Shown in pieces: positions 32,586 to 41,117 of a stretch of DNA of 47,230 bases. A model generated the notes under the pieces. That model worked only from the letters and a program-made list of their open reading frames with translations, did not search any database and was not told where the DNA came from. Made by a program: the position numbers and the translations under genes. Positions within the stretch are counted from its first letter, which is position 1. The number at the start of each line of letters is the position of its first letter. The stretch is from Mesorhizobium sp. B2-7-1 (lineage in GTDB: Bacteria; Pseudomonadota; Alphaproteobacteria; Rhizobiales; Rhizobiaceae): positions 1 through 47,230 of the forward strand of contig NZ_VFUA01000044.1 of the NCBI RefSeq assembly GCF_006440735.1. The letters are read 5' to 3'.

Positions 32586-35366
32586 CTACTTCGCCGCCTG
32601 CGCGTCCAGCGTCTTCATCTGCTCCGCCGCCGCTTTGCGCGCCGACGCATCGGCACCGGACGCGCCCTTCTCCTTGGCGAAGGCAATGAGGGCGGTGCGC
32701 GTGTCCTCGTCGCATCCGTCCGAACCCACGCCGTCGACGCCGGCCTTCTTGGCCGCGGCCAGCACGGAGTCGCAGGCATCCGGCGCAAAGGCGAACTGGC
32801 CCATGATGGCGCCGAGCGCGAGAGGATCCTGCAGGCGCGGATCGTCGCGGATCGCCTGGATGGTGGCGCCGCCCACCATCTTGGATTTCCGGTCCTGGGC
32901 GATCTGCGTCAGATCGAAGATGAACTCGAATTCCGGCTTGTCGACGCCTTCGGGTTTCGACACCAGGATATCCAGCGCATAGCGGGTGATCTCCTCGGGC
33001 GTGACGACCGATCGGATGGCCCTTGCCTGATGGTAGTTGCGCACCAGCACCCAGCGCGAGGGGAGATCGCCATAGCGGGCGAGAATGCCGAGCTGCTTGA
33101 TGGGGGCAAGCTTCTGCTTGTCGGTCTTGGCGGCCTGCGCCTGGGCGAAGACCTTGTCGCGGATGCGGTTGACGACTTCCGCGTCGAGCCCGCCCGGCGC
33201 CGGCGCGGCCTGCTGCGTCGCTGTCGCTTGCGAGGCCGGAGCATCGCCAAGCGGACCCTTCGCATCGACCCAGGCGGCCAGCGCCTTGCGTGCGTCCAGG
33301 CCGAAATAGCCCTTCGGCTCACCGGCATAGAAACCTTCGCTCTTCAGCGTCGTCTCGATGGCGACGCGGACCTCATCGGGCAGCGTCTTGCCGATGCCGA
33401 CGAGGTTCTCTTCCGCGAGCCCTGCTGGCGCCTCGCGAAACGCGTCCATCACCGCTGCCGCGATCGCCGCGTTTCCAGCGCTTGCGGCCGGTCCGGAAAA
33501 GAGGCCGCTCAGTTCCATGCTGGCGTCGTTACCGCCGAATATGCCGCCGCCCATTCTGCCGATGCCATCATTGTAAAGGGCGATGCGATCGGTGATGCCT
33601 TCGCGCAGCGTCATCAGATGGTCGAAACTGTCGAAGGTGAAGGCGTTGGCGAGTTTGCTCTTTGCCTTCAGCGAGCCGAGCCGCGCCGCTTCGCGCCACG
33701 CATGCAGGCGCTCACGCGGGTTCTTGTCGATGCCGAGACCGTCGTCATAGGCATCGCCCAGCAGCACCATCGCCTCGACGCTGCCGAGATTGGCGGCGTT
33801 GATCAGCATCGCGGTCGCCTTCTGGTCGTCCTGCGGATAGACCACGCCTTTGCGCAGAAGCTTCGCCTGCAGCAGATATGCCTGCTGCTCCTTCTTGGCT
33901 TCGCCTTCGTCGATAAGCGCCTTCAATTGATCGTCGCTCAGGCCGTCGTCGCGCCGCGACGGCCGGTAGCTGGTCGAATCGAGATTGGCATATTGCGTCG
34001 AGGCGTAGAGCCAGAGCGCCTCGCGGTCGCCGCTATCGGCCAGCGGCTTCAGCATGGCGCGCGCGAAATCCTCGTTCTTGAACTGCTGATTATCCGACAG
34101 CTGCAGCCGGGCCAGCGCCAGCGCCGCGCCGGGCTCGCCGGCCTCGGCGCCATCGCTCAGGCGCTCGATCAGCTGATCCGGATTGTCGATCTGAAAGTCC
34201 TCATAGTTGGGAAGCAGCTTCGCCAGCTTGATGCCGGCGTCGAGATCCCACGGGGCGTTGAGCAGTTGGATCGCCTCGCGTGGCTGCTTGCCGACGAACT
34301 TGCCGTCCAAGAGCAGATCGGCCAGCATCGGCCTAGCGCTGGCGGCAGTCTTGGTGGCGGCGCGCAGCATGGCGATGGCGCGCTTGCCGTCCGCCGGGCC
34401 GCCTTCGCCCTTGGCCAGCATATCGGCCAGCATCGGCACGGCATACTGATCGCCGTCGGCGCGCGCCTCCAGCAATTGCCTGGCCTTGGCCGCGTCCTGC
34501 TGGGTGCCTCGGCCCAGTCGCAGCGCCTTGATATAGGCAAGCACGGATGACTCGGACCCGTCGGTCCCGGCCTTGGTATCCGCTTCCACGGCTTGGAAAG
34601 CCTTTTGCTGTTCCTCGCTGGTGAAACCGTCATTCTCCAGCACCGTCCGCGCAATCAGCAGCGGCATGGCGGCGCGGAACTGGCTGTCCCATTCGCCGGG
34701 CGACTGGCCCTGGGTCGGCGCGTCGATGACGCGTTGCGCGGTCTCGACCACCTTGTGCGGGTCGCGGCGCAGCAGCGGCCCTTCGACATACTGACGGAGC
34801 AGCGTCTCAAGCGCCGTGAGATGGCCGGCAGCGCCTGCCTTCTGCAGGGCATCGAGCGCCACGTCCCGGGTGACCGGCGGTGGACCGGCATCGGCGCCGT
34901 CGTGCCGATGCACCGAATAGACCTCGTAGAGGAGGTAGTTCGCTTCCGGGCTGCCGCCGTCGCCGAGCAGCTTGATCTGCGGCAGGAGAAAGGTAAGTCC
35001 CGCCTGGTTGAGCGCGACCTGGACCCGCAGCCATTCAAGCGCCAGCCGCTTTTCCTGCGGCGCTCCGAGCATCGCCGCCTGGCATTTGTCGGCCAGGACC
35101 TTGAGCTTGCTGAGGTCGAAGTCCTGCGGGAAGAGCTCGCCATACTGGACAGGCGGCGCCTTGGCTCCAGGATCGAGCGGCACGGAAGCGCCGCGGTCGC
35201 AGACGCTGATCGCTTCGGCAAGCGCGGCCTTCTTCGCCGCATCGTCCGCAGCCTTTTTGGCCGCATCGTCGGACTTTTCGGAAGATGCCTGGGTCGCGAA
35301 AGCCCCGCCGGCAAGCGGCGTCAGGGCGAGGCAGGAAAGAACCAGGGCATGCACTGGCCGCAGCAT
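32586..35366 (-). CDS. Large exported Sel1-repeat protein with a peptidoglycan-binding-like motif
   Basis: A 926-residue protein with a signal peptide (about 1-24, ALVLSCLALTPLAGGAFA). A short Lys/Ala/Asp helical segment (DDAAKKAADDAAKKAALAEA) follows. Most of the rest is helical Sel1/TPR-like repeats, for example DAAKARQLLEARADGDQYAV, DGKRAIAMLRAATKTAASAR and AMLINAANLGSVEAMVLLGD with AYDDGLGIDKN. Around residues 665-705 TTLKSEGFYAGEPKGYFGLD then ARKALAAW resembles the peptidoglycan-binding domain 1 pattern. A low-complexity Ala/Pro/Gln linker follows (about 715-735). It is likely a periplasmic scaffold or regulator; related ideas are ExoR and PodJ of rhizobia, but no orthology is claimed. 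Confidence 0.85.
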   Translation of the reverse strand: MLRPVHALVLSCLALTPLAGGAFATQASSEKSDDAAKKAADDAAKKAALAEAISVCDRGASVPLDPGAKAPPVQYGELFPQDFDLSKLKVLADKCQAAMLGAPQEKRLALEWLRVQVALNQAGLTFLLPQIKLLGDGGSPEANYLLYEVYSVHRHDGADAGPPPVTRDVALDALQKAGAAGHLTALETLLRQYVEGPLLRRDPHKVVETAQRVIDAPTQGQSPGEWDSQFRAAMPLLIARTVLENDGFTSEEQQKAFQAVEADTKAGTDGSESSVLAYIKALRLGRGTQQDAAKARQLLEARADGDQYAVPMLADMLAKGEGGPADGKRAIAMLRAATKTAASARPMLADLLLDGKFVGKQPREAIQLLNAPWDLDAGIKLAKLLPNYEDFQIDNPDQLIERLSDGAEAGEPGAALALARLQLSDNQQFKNEDFARAMLKPLADSGDREALWLYASTQYANLDSTSYRPSRRDDGLSDDQLKALIDEGEAKKEQQAYLLQAKLLRKGVVYPQDDQKATAMLINAANLGSVEAMVLLGDAYDDGLGIDKNPRERLHAWREAARLGSLKAKSKLANAFTFDSFDHLMTLREGITDRIALYNDGIGRMGGGIFGGNDASMELSGLFSGPAASAGNAAIAAAVMDAFREAPAGLAEENLVGIGKTLPDEVRVAIETTLKSEGFYAGEPKGYFGLDARKALAAWVDAKGPLGDAPASQATATQQAAPAPGGLDAEVVNRIRDKVFAQAQAAKTDKQKLAPIKQLGILARYGDLPSRWVLVRNYHQARAIRSVVTPEEITRYALDILVSKPEGVDKPEFEFIFDLTQIAQDRKSKMVGGATIQAIRDDPRLQDPLALGAIMGQFAFAPDACDSVLAAAKKAGVDGVGSDGCDEDTRTALIAFAKEKGASGADASARKAAAEQMKTLDAQAAK

Positions 35367-35571
35367 GGGCGTCCCCCCTCGGACACGGTTCGGGCGAAGC
35401 CGGACACACAGGCGCTAAATTAGCACATCGAGCGAGTGATGATGAGTGTGGCGCTTCACATTCGCGGGCGGTCCGCCGCCGGCCTTTGGCATCTGGCCCA
35501 AGTGGCTCCGGTCGCGCCCGCCAGCTCGGGCGTCTATAGAGGCACCGGTTTCGGATCAGTGGGAGGGTGTC

Positions 35572-36375
35572 GTGGCAAAAATCTCGCTTCTGGGCATTCC
35601 GCATGACGAGAATTCGTCCTATCTGCGGGGGCCTGCCGAGGCGCCGGCGTTGATCCGGCGCGAGCTCGCCAGCGACGCCTACACCTCATGGTCGGAAACA
35701 GGCTTCGACCTGACGGATCGCTTCGTCGATCACGGCGACATCGATTTCACGCAAGGTGGCGACCCGTGGCAGCGGATCGAGGCCGAGGTGGGCCGCGCGC
35801 TCGACGCCGGCCATCCGCTGATCTCGCTCGGCGGCGACCATGCGATCTCCTGGCCGGTGCTGCGCGCGGTGCGCCGCCGCCACCGGAGCCTCACGATCGT
35901 CCACATCGATGCGCACCCGGACATTTATCATTCCTATGACGACAATCCGCGCTCGCACACCTCGCCCTTTGCCCGCATCATGGAGGAGAAGCTGGCCGAC
36001 CGGCTGATACAGATCGGCCTGCGCACCGTCAACGATCACCATCGCGACCAGTTCAAGCGCTTCGGTGTCGAGGTGGTGGAGATGCGGCATTTCAGGGAAG
36101 GCCTGCAGCTCGACCTCCGGACGCCCGTCTATATCTCGATGGACATCGACGCTCTCGATCCGGCCTTCGCCCCCGGCATCTCCCACCGCGAACCGGGCGG
36201 CTTCAGCACCCGGCAGGTCATCGGCCTGATCCAGGCAATAGACCAGCCTATCGTCGCGGCCGACGTGGTCGAATACAATCCGCGCCAGGACCTCTCCAAC
36301 GTGACGGCCCTGGTCGCCGCCAAGTTGGTCAAGGAGATCGCCGGCATGATGCTGAAGACCAACGCCGCCGCCTGA
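35572..36375 (+). CDS. Ureohydrolase (arginase/agmatinase family)
   Basis: A 267-residue enzyme with the complete binuclear metal set: H90 in LGGDHAIS, D113/H115/D117 in HIDAHPD, and D191/D193 in SMDIDALDPAFAPG. The family hydrolyses guanidino compounds to urea (arginine, agmatine, guanidinobutyrate, guanidine and others). The exact substrate cannot be fixed; an agmatinase-type enzyme is the safest label. GTG start at 35572 follows GGGAGGG. Confidence 0.93.
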   Translation: MAKISLLGIPHDENSSYLRGPAEAPALIRRELASDAYTSWSETGFDLTDRFVDHGDIDFTQGGDPWQRIEAEVGRALDAGHPLISLGGDHAISWPVLRAVRRRHRSLTIVHIDAHPDIYHSYDDNPRSHTSPFARIMEEKLADRLIQIGLRTVNDHHRDQFKRFGVEVVEMRHFREGLQLDLRTPVYISMDIDALDPAFAPGISHREPGGFSTRQVIGLIQAIDQPIVAADVVEYNPRQDLSNVTALVAAKLVKEIAGMMLKTNAAA

Positions 36376-36450
36376 ATCAACGCTTGAATCACTTTGCCAG
36401 GGCGGCGTGCTAGAGGATTGTTCCGACTCAAGCTTTCGACAAGGACCGCT

Positions 36451-37227
36451 ATGCCGCAGCCGCTCAGGATAGCCATCGCCGGCGCGCTCGGCCGCATGGG
36501 CCGGCAGATGGCGCAGACGATCGCGGCGGACCCAAGGCTGGAACTGGTCGCCCGCTTCCATCGACCGGGCAGCACGGGCGAAGGGCTGGTCGACCGTGAC
36601 GAGGCGCTGGCGCTTGCCGATGTGGTGATCGATTTCACCACGCCCGTGGCTTCCGCCGAATTGTCCCAGGCCTGCGCCGCGCGCGGCGGTCCGGCGCTGG
36701 TGATCGGCTCGACAGGTTTCGACCGCACTGAACTGGAGGCGATTGCCGAGGCGGCAAAGAAGATAGCCATCGTGCGCTCCGGAAGCTATTCGCTGGGGCT
36801 CAACATGCTGACCGGGCTGGTCGAGCGGGCGGCGAGGGCGCTTGGAGCCGACGATTGCGACATCGAAGTCTTCGAGGCGCATCACCGCATGAAGATCGAC
36901 GCGCCCTCGGGCACGGCGCTGATGCTGGGCGAAGCGGCCGCGCGAGGACGCGGCGTCGAGCTGGACGATGTGGCGAAGCGCGCCCGCGACGGCCTCGTCG
37001 GGGCGCGCCCAACCGGCGAGATCGGCTTTGCCGTGGTCCGCGGTGGGAGCATCGTCGGCGAGCATAGCGTCAGCTTCCTCACCAAGGGCGAGACGCTTAC
37101 GCTCTCCCATGCCGCCGGCGACCGCTCGATGTTCGCGCGTGGCGCCATCGCGGCTGCACTCTGGATCGCCGGCCGACCGCCTGGCGAATACGAGATGCGC
37201 GATGTGCTGGGCTTCACTGCCTCGTGA
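36451..37227 (+). CDS. dapB: 4-hydroxy-tetrahydrodipicolinate reductase
   Basis: DapB reduces 4-hydroxy-tetrahydrodipicolinate in lysine and diaminopimelate synthesis (cytoplasm). A 258-residue protein with the NAD(P)H-binding IAGALGRMGRQM (residues 9-20), DFTTP, GSTGF, and the substrate-binding EAHHRMKIDAPSGTA, all diagnostic. The start at 36451 is ATG. It follows the ureohydrolase gene by 75 bases. Confidence 0.97.
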   Translation: MPQPLRIAIAGALGRMGRQMAQTIAADPRLELVARFHRPGSTGEGLVDRDEALALADVVIDFTTPVASAELSQACAARGGPALVIGSTGFDRTELEAIAEAAKKIAIVRSGSYSLGLNMLTGLVERAARALGADDCDIEVFEAHHRMKIDAPSGTALMLGEAAARGRGVELDDVAKRARDGLVGARPTGEIGFAVVRGGSIVGEHSVSFLTKGETLTLSHAAGDRSMFARGAIAAALWIAGRPPGEYEMRDVLGFTAS

Positions 37228-37392
37228 CCGGGAACGGCGCCGGATTCCATTCCACCGCCGCCAAAACGGCTGAAAGCCAGCTGAAAGCTTGGCCATGCCA
37301 TGACGGTTTTGTGGCGTTCGCCATATCTGCGGCTGGGAGTGGCCGCGAGGAGGAAGTGCGGCGCTCTGCGTCGCCCCAGTGGAGGAAGTTAC

Positions 37393-38406
37393 GTGACTGG
37401 TTTCATCTCTATACGCGCCTTGCGTTCAATGGCGCTGACGCTTGCCATGGTTGGCGCTGGCGTATCGGCGGCCTCGGCTGCAGACAAGATCACCATCATC
37501 GTCGGCGGCATGGAAAAGCAGATCTATCTGCCCGCTGTCCTCACCGAGAAGCTCGGCTACTTCAAGGATGAAGGGCTGGACGTAGAGTTGGTGAACTCCC
37601 GTGCGGGCGTCGAGGCCGAGAACGAATTGCTGGCCGGCGCCGTGCAGGGTGTCGTCGGCTTCTACGATCACACCGTCGACCTGCAGTCGAAGGGCAAATA
37701 CATCCAGTCGATCGTGCAGTTCAGCCAGGCGCCCGGCGAGGTCGAGCTGGTCTCGGCCAAGCATCCGGAGATCAAGTCGCCCGCCGACTTCAAGGGCGCC
37801 ACGCTCGGCGTCACCGGCCTCGGCTCGTCGACCGATTTCCTGACGCAGTATCTCGCGGTCCGCAACGGGCTGAAGCCGGGCGACTACACGCTGCTTCCGG
37901 TCGGCGCCGGCAACACCTTCATCGCCGCCGTCAAGCAGGACCAGATCCAGGCCGGCATGACCACCGAGCCGACCATCGCCAAGCTGCTCCAGACCGGCGA
38001 GGCCAAGGTGTTGGTCGACATGCGCACGCCGGAAAAGACCAAGGCAGCACTTGGCGGGGACTATCCGGCGGCCTCCTTCTATGTGCAGTCGAGCTGGATC
38101 GAGGGCCACAAGGACGAGGCGCAGAAGCTCGCCAACGCCTTTGTCAAGACGATGAAGTTCATCGCCAGCCATTCGGCCGAAGAGATCGCCGACAAGATGC
38201 CGAAAGACTATTACGCCGGAAACAAGGACCTCTATGTGCAGGGCCTGGCCGGCGGCAAGGCGCAGTTCACGCCGGACGGCCGCATGCCGGCCGATGGTCC
38301 CGAGACGGTGCTCAAGGTTCTGTCGACCTTCTCCAAGAGCCTGCAGGGCAAGCAGATCGACCTGTCGAAGACCTACACGACCGAGTTCGTCGACGCGGCG
38401 AAGTAA
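37393..38406 (+). CDS. ABC transporter substrate-binding protein (nitrate/sulfonate/THI5-like)
   Basis: A 337-residue binding protein. GTG start at 37393 behind GGAGGA (6-base spacing); signal peptide to about residue 30 (MALTLAMVGAGVSAASA). The NMT1/SsuA-like pattern is KITIIVGGMEKQIYLPAVLT, EKLGYFKDEGLDVELVNSRA, GVTGLGSSTDFLTQYLAVRN and QAGMTTEPTIAKLL. It heads a three-gene importer. Ligands of this family include sulfonates, nitrate, taurine and pyrimidine precursors, so the substrate is undefined. Confidence 0.92.
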   Translation: MTGFISIRALRSMALTLAMVGAGVSAASAADKITIIVGGMEKQIYLPAVLTEKLGYFKDEGLDVELVNSRAGVEAENELLAGAVQGVVGFYDHTVDLQSKGKYIQSIVQFSQAPGEVELVSAKHPEIKSPADFKGATLGVTGLGSSTDFLTQYLAVRNGLKPGDYTLLPVGAGNTFIAAVKQDQIQAGMTTEPTIAKLLQTGEAKVLVDMRTPEKTKAALGGDYPAASFYVQSSWIEGHKDEAQKLANAFVKTMKFIASHSAEEIADKMPKDYYAGNKDLYVQGLAGGKAQFTPDGRMPADGPETVLKVLSTFSKSLQGKQIDLSKTYTTEFVDAAK

Positions 38407-38448
38407 GCGCGCCGGCAGGCGAGGGCGGGCCGTTCGGTCCGCCTCGGA

Positions 38449-38494
38449 GCAATTCCAGGAAAAGTGTGAAACGGTTTTCCGTCCGGAATTGCGT
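38449..38494. repeat. Interspersed repeat A, intact copy
   Basis: GCAATTCC (38449-38456) and GGAATTGC (38485-38492) are inverted arms around AGGAAAAGTGTGAAACGGTT. It lies between the binding-protein and ATPase genes of one importer and may act on the transcript as a stem-loop that sets their ratio. A second diverged copy lies inverted at 23651-23725. Confidence 0.75.
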
Positions 38495-38668
38495 CAAGCA
38501 AAGAGATAGAGCGGTTTGGCGTGAAACGGCGACCCGCTCTTGAAAAACAGGAACTTGCGCCGGCCGGCTGAATCAATTCGCCAGCGGCGCCTTTCGGGAT
38601 GCCGAGCCGCGTCAGGCCCGTGAGCTTGAGCCGCCGGCATGCTTGCGCCACCACAACAGGAGTGTGCC

Positions 38669-39523
38669 ATGCAATCGCAGACCATGGCGGCGGAGAAATT
38701 GTCTCCCGCCGCGCCGCCGGCCGACGCCGCGATCGCCATCGAAGATGTGACGCTGCGGTTCGTCACACCGGACGGTCACATGATGACGGCGATCCGCGAC
38801 TTCACCATGACGGTGGCGCGCGGCGAATTCGCTTGTGTCGTGGGGCCGACCGGCTGCGGCAAGTCGACGACGCTCAATCTCGTCACCGGCCTGCTTAGGC
38901 CCACCACCGGCAATGTCCGCGTCATGGGCAATCCGGTCACCGACATCAGCCGCGATATCGGTTTCGTCTTCCAGGCCGACGCGCTGTTTCCCTGGCGCAG
39001 CGTCATCGACAATGTCGCCGCCGGTCCGCTCTTCCGTGGCACACCCAAGAAGGAGGCCTATGACAAGGCGCGCGACTGGATCGGCCGCGTCGGCCTTTCG
39101 CGTTTCGAAAAGCATTACCCGCACCAGCTGTCGGGCGGCATGCGCAAGCGTGTCGCGCTTGCCCAGACCTTCATCAATCAGCCCAAGATCCTGCTGATGG
39201 ACGAGCCCTTCAGCGCGCTCGACATGCAGACGCGCACCGCGATGCAGGACGAACTGCTCGGCTTGTGGTCCGGGCTGAAATCCTCCGTCGTCTTCGTCAC
39301 GCACGACCTCGAGGAAGCGGTGGCGCTGGCCGACAAGGTCTATGTGCTCACCGCTGGTCCGGGCACGGTGAAGAGCGTCTACCGCATCGACCTGCCGCGC
39401 CCACGCGTCATGGCCGACATCCGCTACGATCCGAAATTCATCGAGATCGCCAAGGTGATCTGGAACGATCTGCGCGAGGAAGTGCAGCTCGGCCAGAGCC
39501 GCGGCCTCCAGGCAAGCCATTGA
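38669..39523 (+). CDS. ABC transporter ATPase (SsuB/TauB/NrtD type)
   Basis: A 284-residue ATPase: Walker A GPTGCGKST (59-67), Q-loop FVFQADALFPWRSVIDNV with the PW hallmark of nitrate/sulfonate importers, signature LSGGMRKR (154-161), Walker B LLMDEPFSALD, switch FVTHDLEEAVALAD. Start at 38669 behind ACAGGAG. It lies 262 bases after the binding protein with repeat A between, then only 13 bases before the permease. Confidence 0.93.
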   Translation: MQSQTMAAEKLSPAAPPADAAIAIEDVTLRFVTPDGHMMTAIRDFTMTVARGEFACVVGPTGCGKSTTLNLVTGLLRPTTGNVRVMGNPVTDISRDIGFVFQADALFPWRSVIDNVAAGPLFRGTPKKEAYDKARDWIGRVGLSRFEKHYPHQLSGGMRKRVALAQTFINQPKILLMDEPFSALDMQTRTAMQDELLGLWSGLKSSVVFVTHDLEEAVALADKVYVLTAGPGTVKSVYRIDLPRPRVMADIRYDPKFIEIAKVIWNDLREEVQLGQSRGLQASH

Positions 39524-39536
39524 GGGGAGACCTATC

Positions 39537-40412
39537 ATGACCGCAATCTCTCCGACCGACCAGGCCGCCGCTCGCGCCACCTCAATCGTCGCCGCCGAAG
39601 CGCAGGCAAGGGCGCGGCTGCGCAAGCGCCATGCCCTGGTCATCGGGCTGCGTCTCGCGATCCTCGTCATCTTCCTTGGCCTTTGGGAGCTCTGTGCCGA
39701 TTACAACATCATCGACCCGTTCTTCTTCTCCAGCCCGTCCGGCATCTGGGAGCAGATCTGGTCCTGGGTCACCGAGGGCACCTCGCAGGGACCGCTCTGG
39801 CTGCAGATCTATGTGACGCTGGAGGAAACCTTCCTCGGCTTTGTCATCGGCGCTGTTGGCGGTATCGTTGCGGGCATCATCCTCGGCCGCAACAAGCTGC
39901 TGGCGGATGTCTTTTCGATCTACATCAAGATCGCTAATTCCGTGCCGCGCGTGGTGCTCGGCTCGGTGTTCATCATCGCGCTCGGACTGGGCATGGCGTC
40001 CAAGGTGGCGCTGGCCGTGGTGATGGTGTTCTTCGTCGTCTTCGCCAACGCCTTCCAGGGCGTGCGCGAGGCCGACAGGGCGATGATCGCCAACGCGCAG
40101 ATCCTCGGCGCCTCGCCGTTCCAGATCACCACCGCGGTCATCATCCCCTCGGCGATGAGCTGGATCCTCGCCAGCCTGCATGTCAGCTTCGGCTTCGCGC
40201 TGGTCGGCGCCGTGGTCGGCGAGTTCCTCGGCGCCAAGCAGGGCATGGGTCTGCTGATCTCGACCGCGCAAGGCGCCTTCAATGCCAACGGCGTCTTCGC
40301 CGCCATGATCATCCTGGCGGTGATGGCGCTGGTGGTGGAGTTCCTGATCACCCGCTTCGAGAATTACGTGGTGAAGTGGCGCCCGGCGCCGTTCAACGAG
40401 CAGGGGGCCTGA
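39537..40412 (+). CDS. ABC transporter permease (nitrate/sulfonate type)
   Basis: A 291-residue membrane protein with about six helices. A 35-residue charged N-terminus precedes the first helix (VIGLRLAILVIFLGLWELCAD). The EAA loop reads EADRAMIANAQILGASPFQI, followed by VIIPSAMSWILASLHVSFGFALVGAVVGEFL, as in SsuC/TauC. It completes the importer with the genes at 37393 and 38669; a hairpin at 40419-40443 follows. Confidence 0.93.
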   Translation: MTAISPTDQAAARATSIVAAEAQARARLRKRHALVIGLRLAILVIFLGLWELCADYNIIDPFFFSSPSGIWEQIWSWVTEGTSQGPLWLQIYVTLEETFLGFVIGAVGGIVAGIILGRNKLLADVFSIYIKIANSVPRVVLGSVFIIALGLGMASKVALAVVMVFFVVFANAFQGVREADRAMIANAQILGASPFQITTAVIIPSAMSWILASLHVSFGFALVGAVVGEFLGAKQGMGLLISTAQGAFNANGVFAAMIILAVMALVVEFLITRFENYVVKWRPAPFNEQGA

Positions 40413-40418
40413 GTGGGC

Positions 40419-40443
40419 GCCGCACATCATATTGGTGTGCGGC
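40419..40443 (+). terminator. Hairpin after the importer operon
   Basis: GCCGCACA (40419-40426) and TGTGCGGC (40436-40443) are perfect arms with a 9-base loop, 7 bases after the permease stop. No T-tract follows, so it is a weak terminator or an RNA-stabilising stem. Confidence 0.5.
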
Positions 40444-40456
40444 TTCGCCAAGGTGT

Positions 40457-40485
40457 ATGACAAAGTCATGCGCCGGTGCTATCTT
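40457..40485 (+). promoter_or_regulatory. Promoter and operator of the ParD/ParE-type pair
   Basis: ATGACA (40457-40462) and TATCTT (40480-40485) are spaced by 17 bases. The -35 overlaps the inverted repeat ATGAC-AAA-GTCAT (40457-40469), a fitting binding site for the ribbon-helix-helix antitoxin, which would repress its own operon. CAAGGAG precedes the ATG at 40509. Confidence 0.6.
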
Positions 40486-40508
40486 AAGGGGCATCAAGGA
40501 GACGAGTC

Positions 40509-40799
40509 ATGCGAAACTCTCAGCCCCTGACGATTACGCTACCGCTCGAAATGGCGCGGATGGTGAAAGACAAGGTTGCCTCGGGCGAATACGCCACCGA
40601 GAGCGAGGTCATCCGTGATGGCTTGCGCACACTTGCGGCGCGTGATGCGGCGGTTGAACGCTGGTTGCGCGAGGAGGTCGTGCCGACGATGGAGGATGCA
40701 CGCGCCAATCCTGAGAAGCTGTTGACGGCCGAGCAGGTGCGCCGCAATCTCTCCGGGCACATCAACGCGATCACCGCCAAACCGCGCTCCGGTGCATGA
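40509..40799 (+). CDS. ParD/CopG-type ribbon-helix-helix antitoxin
   Basis: A 96-residue protein. The N-terminal strand-helix-helix PLTITLPLEMARMVKDKVAS, EYATESEVIRDGLRTLAARD is a ParD fold that dimerises to bind DNA; the helical tail (AVERWLREEVVPTMEDARAN and a PEKLLTAEQVRRNL segment) would wrap the toxin. It is followed by an overlapping toxin gene and preceded by a fitting operator. Confidence 0.9.
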   Translation: MRNSQPLTITLPLEMARMVKDKVASGEYATESEVIRDGLRTLAARDAAVERWLREEVVPTMEDARANPEKLLTAEQVRRNLSGHINAITAKPRSGA

Positions 40800-41097
40800 A
40801 ATACCAAGTCAGTTCCACGCTGCCGCCGAGCGAGACATTGCCGAACTGCTGGGCGAACTCGCGCCGAAGGCTGGCGTGGAAACCGACTTGCGCTTCGTCG
40901 GGCGCATTGTCGATTATTGCCTCGACTTTGAGACTTTTCCGGAACGCGGCACGCGCCATGATGAAATCGCTCCGAGTTTGCGCACGGTAGGATGGCGCCG
41001 ACGCGCGACGATCGCGTTTGAAGTCGCCGGTGACAAAGCGATCATCTTGCGAATTCTCTATGCCGGCCGGACGCTCGAATTGCCGGACGAAGAGTAA
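40792..41097 (+). CDS. ParE/RelE-superfamily toxin, N-terminus uncertain
   Basis: A 101-residue protein with the ParE pattern: FHAAAERDIAELLGELAPKA, RIVDYCLDFETFPERGTRHD, EIAPSLRTVGWRRRATIAFE, ILRILYAGRTLE. ParE toxins poison gyrase. The natural-looking start, ATG at 40796 (MKYQVS), is in a different frame and runs into nonsense after six codons; one added base before TTCCAC would join it to the toxin frame. In frame, only GTG at 40792 is available, giving MHEIPSQF. So the gene either uses an overlapping GTG or is a frameshifted, silenced toxin. Confidence 0.75.
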   Translation: MHEIPSQFHAAAERDIAELLGELAPKAGVETDLRFVGRIVDYCLDFETFPERGTRHDEIAPSLRTVGWRRRATIAFEVAGDKAIILRILYAGRTLELPDEE

Positions 41098-41117
41098 AGG
41101 GCCGCCACTGGACCCGA

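Noticed and set aside
36451..37227. dapB as part of the nitrogen/guanidino operon with the ureohydrolase
   Set aside because: Only direction and a 75-base gap suggest it; no biochemical link is evident.
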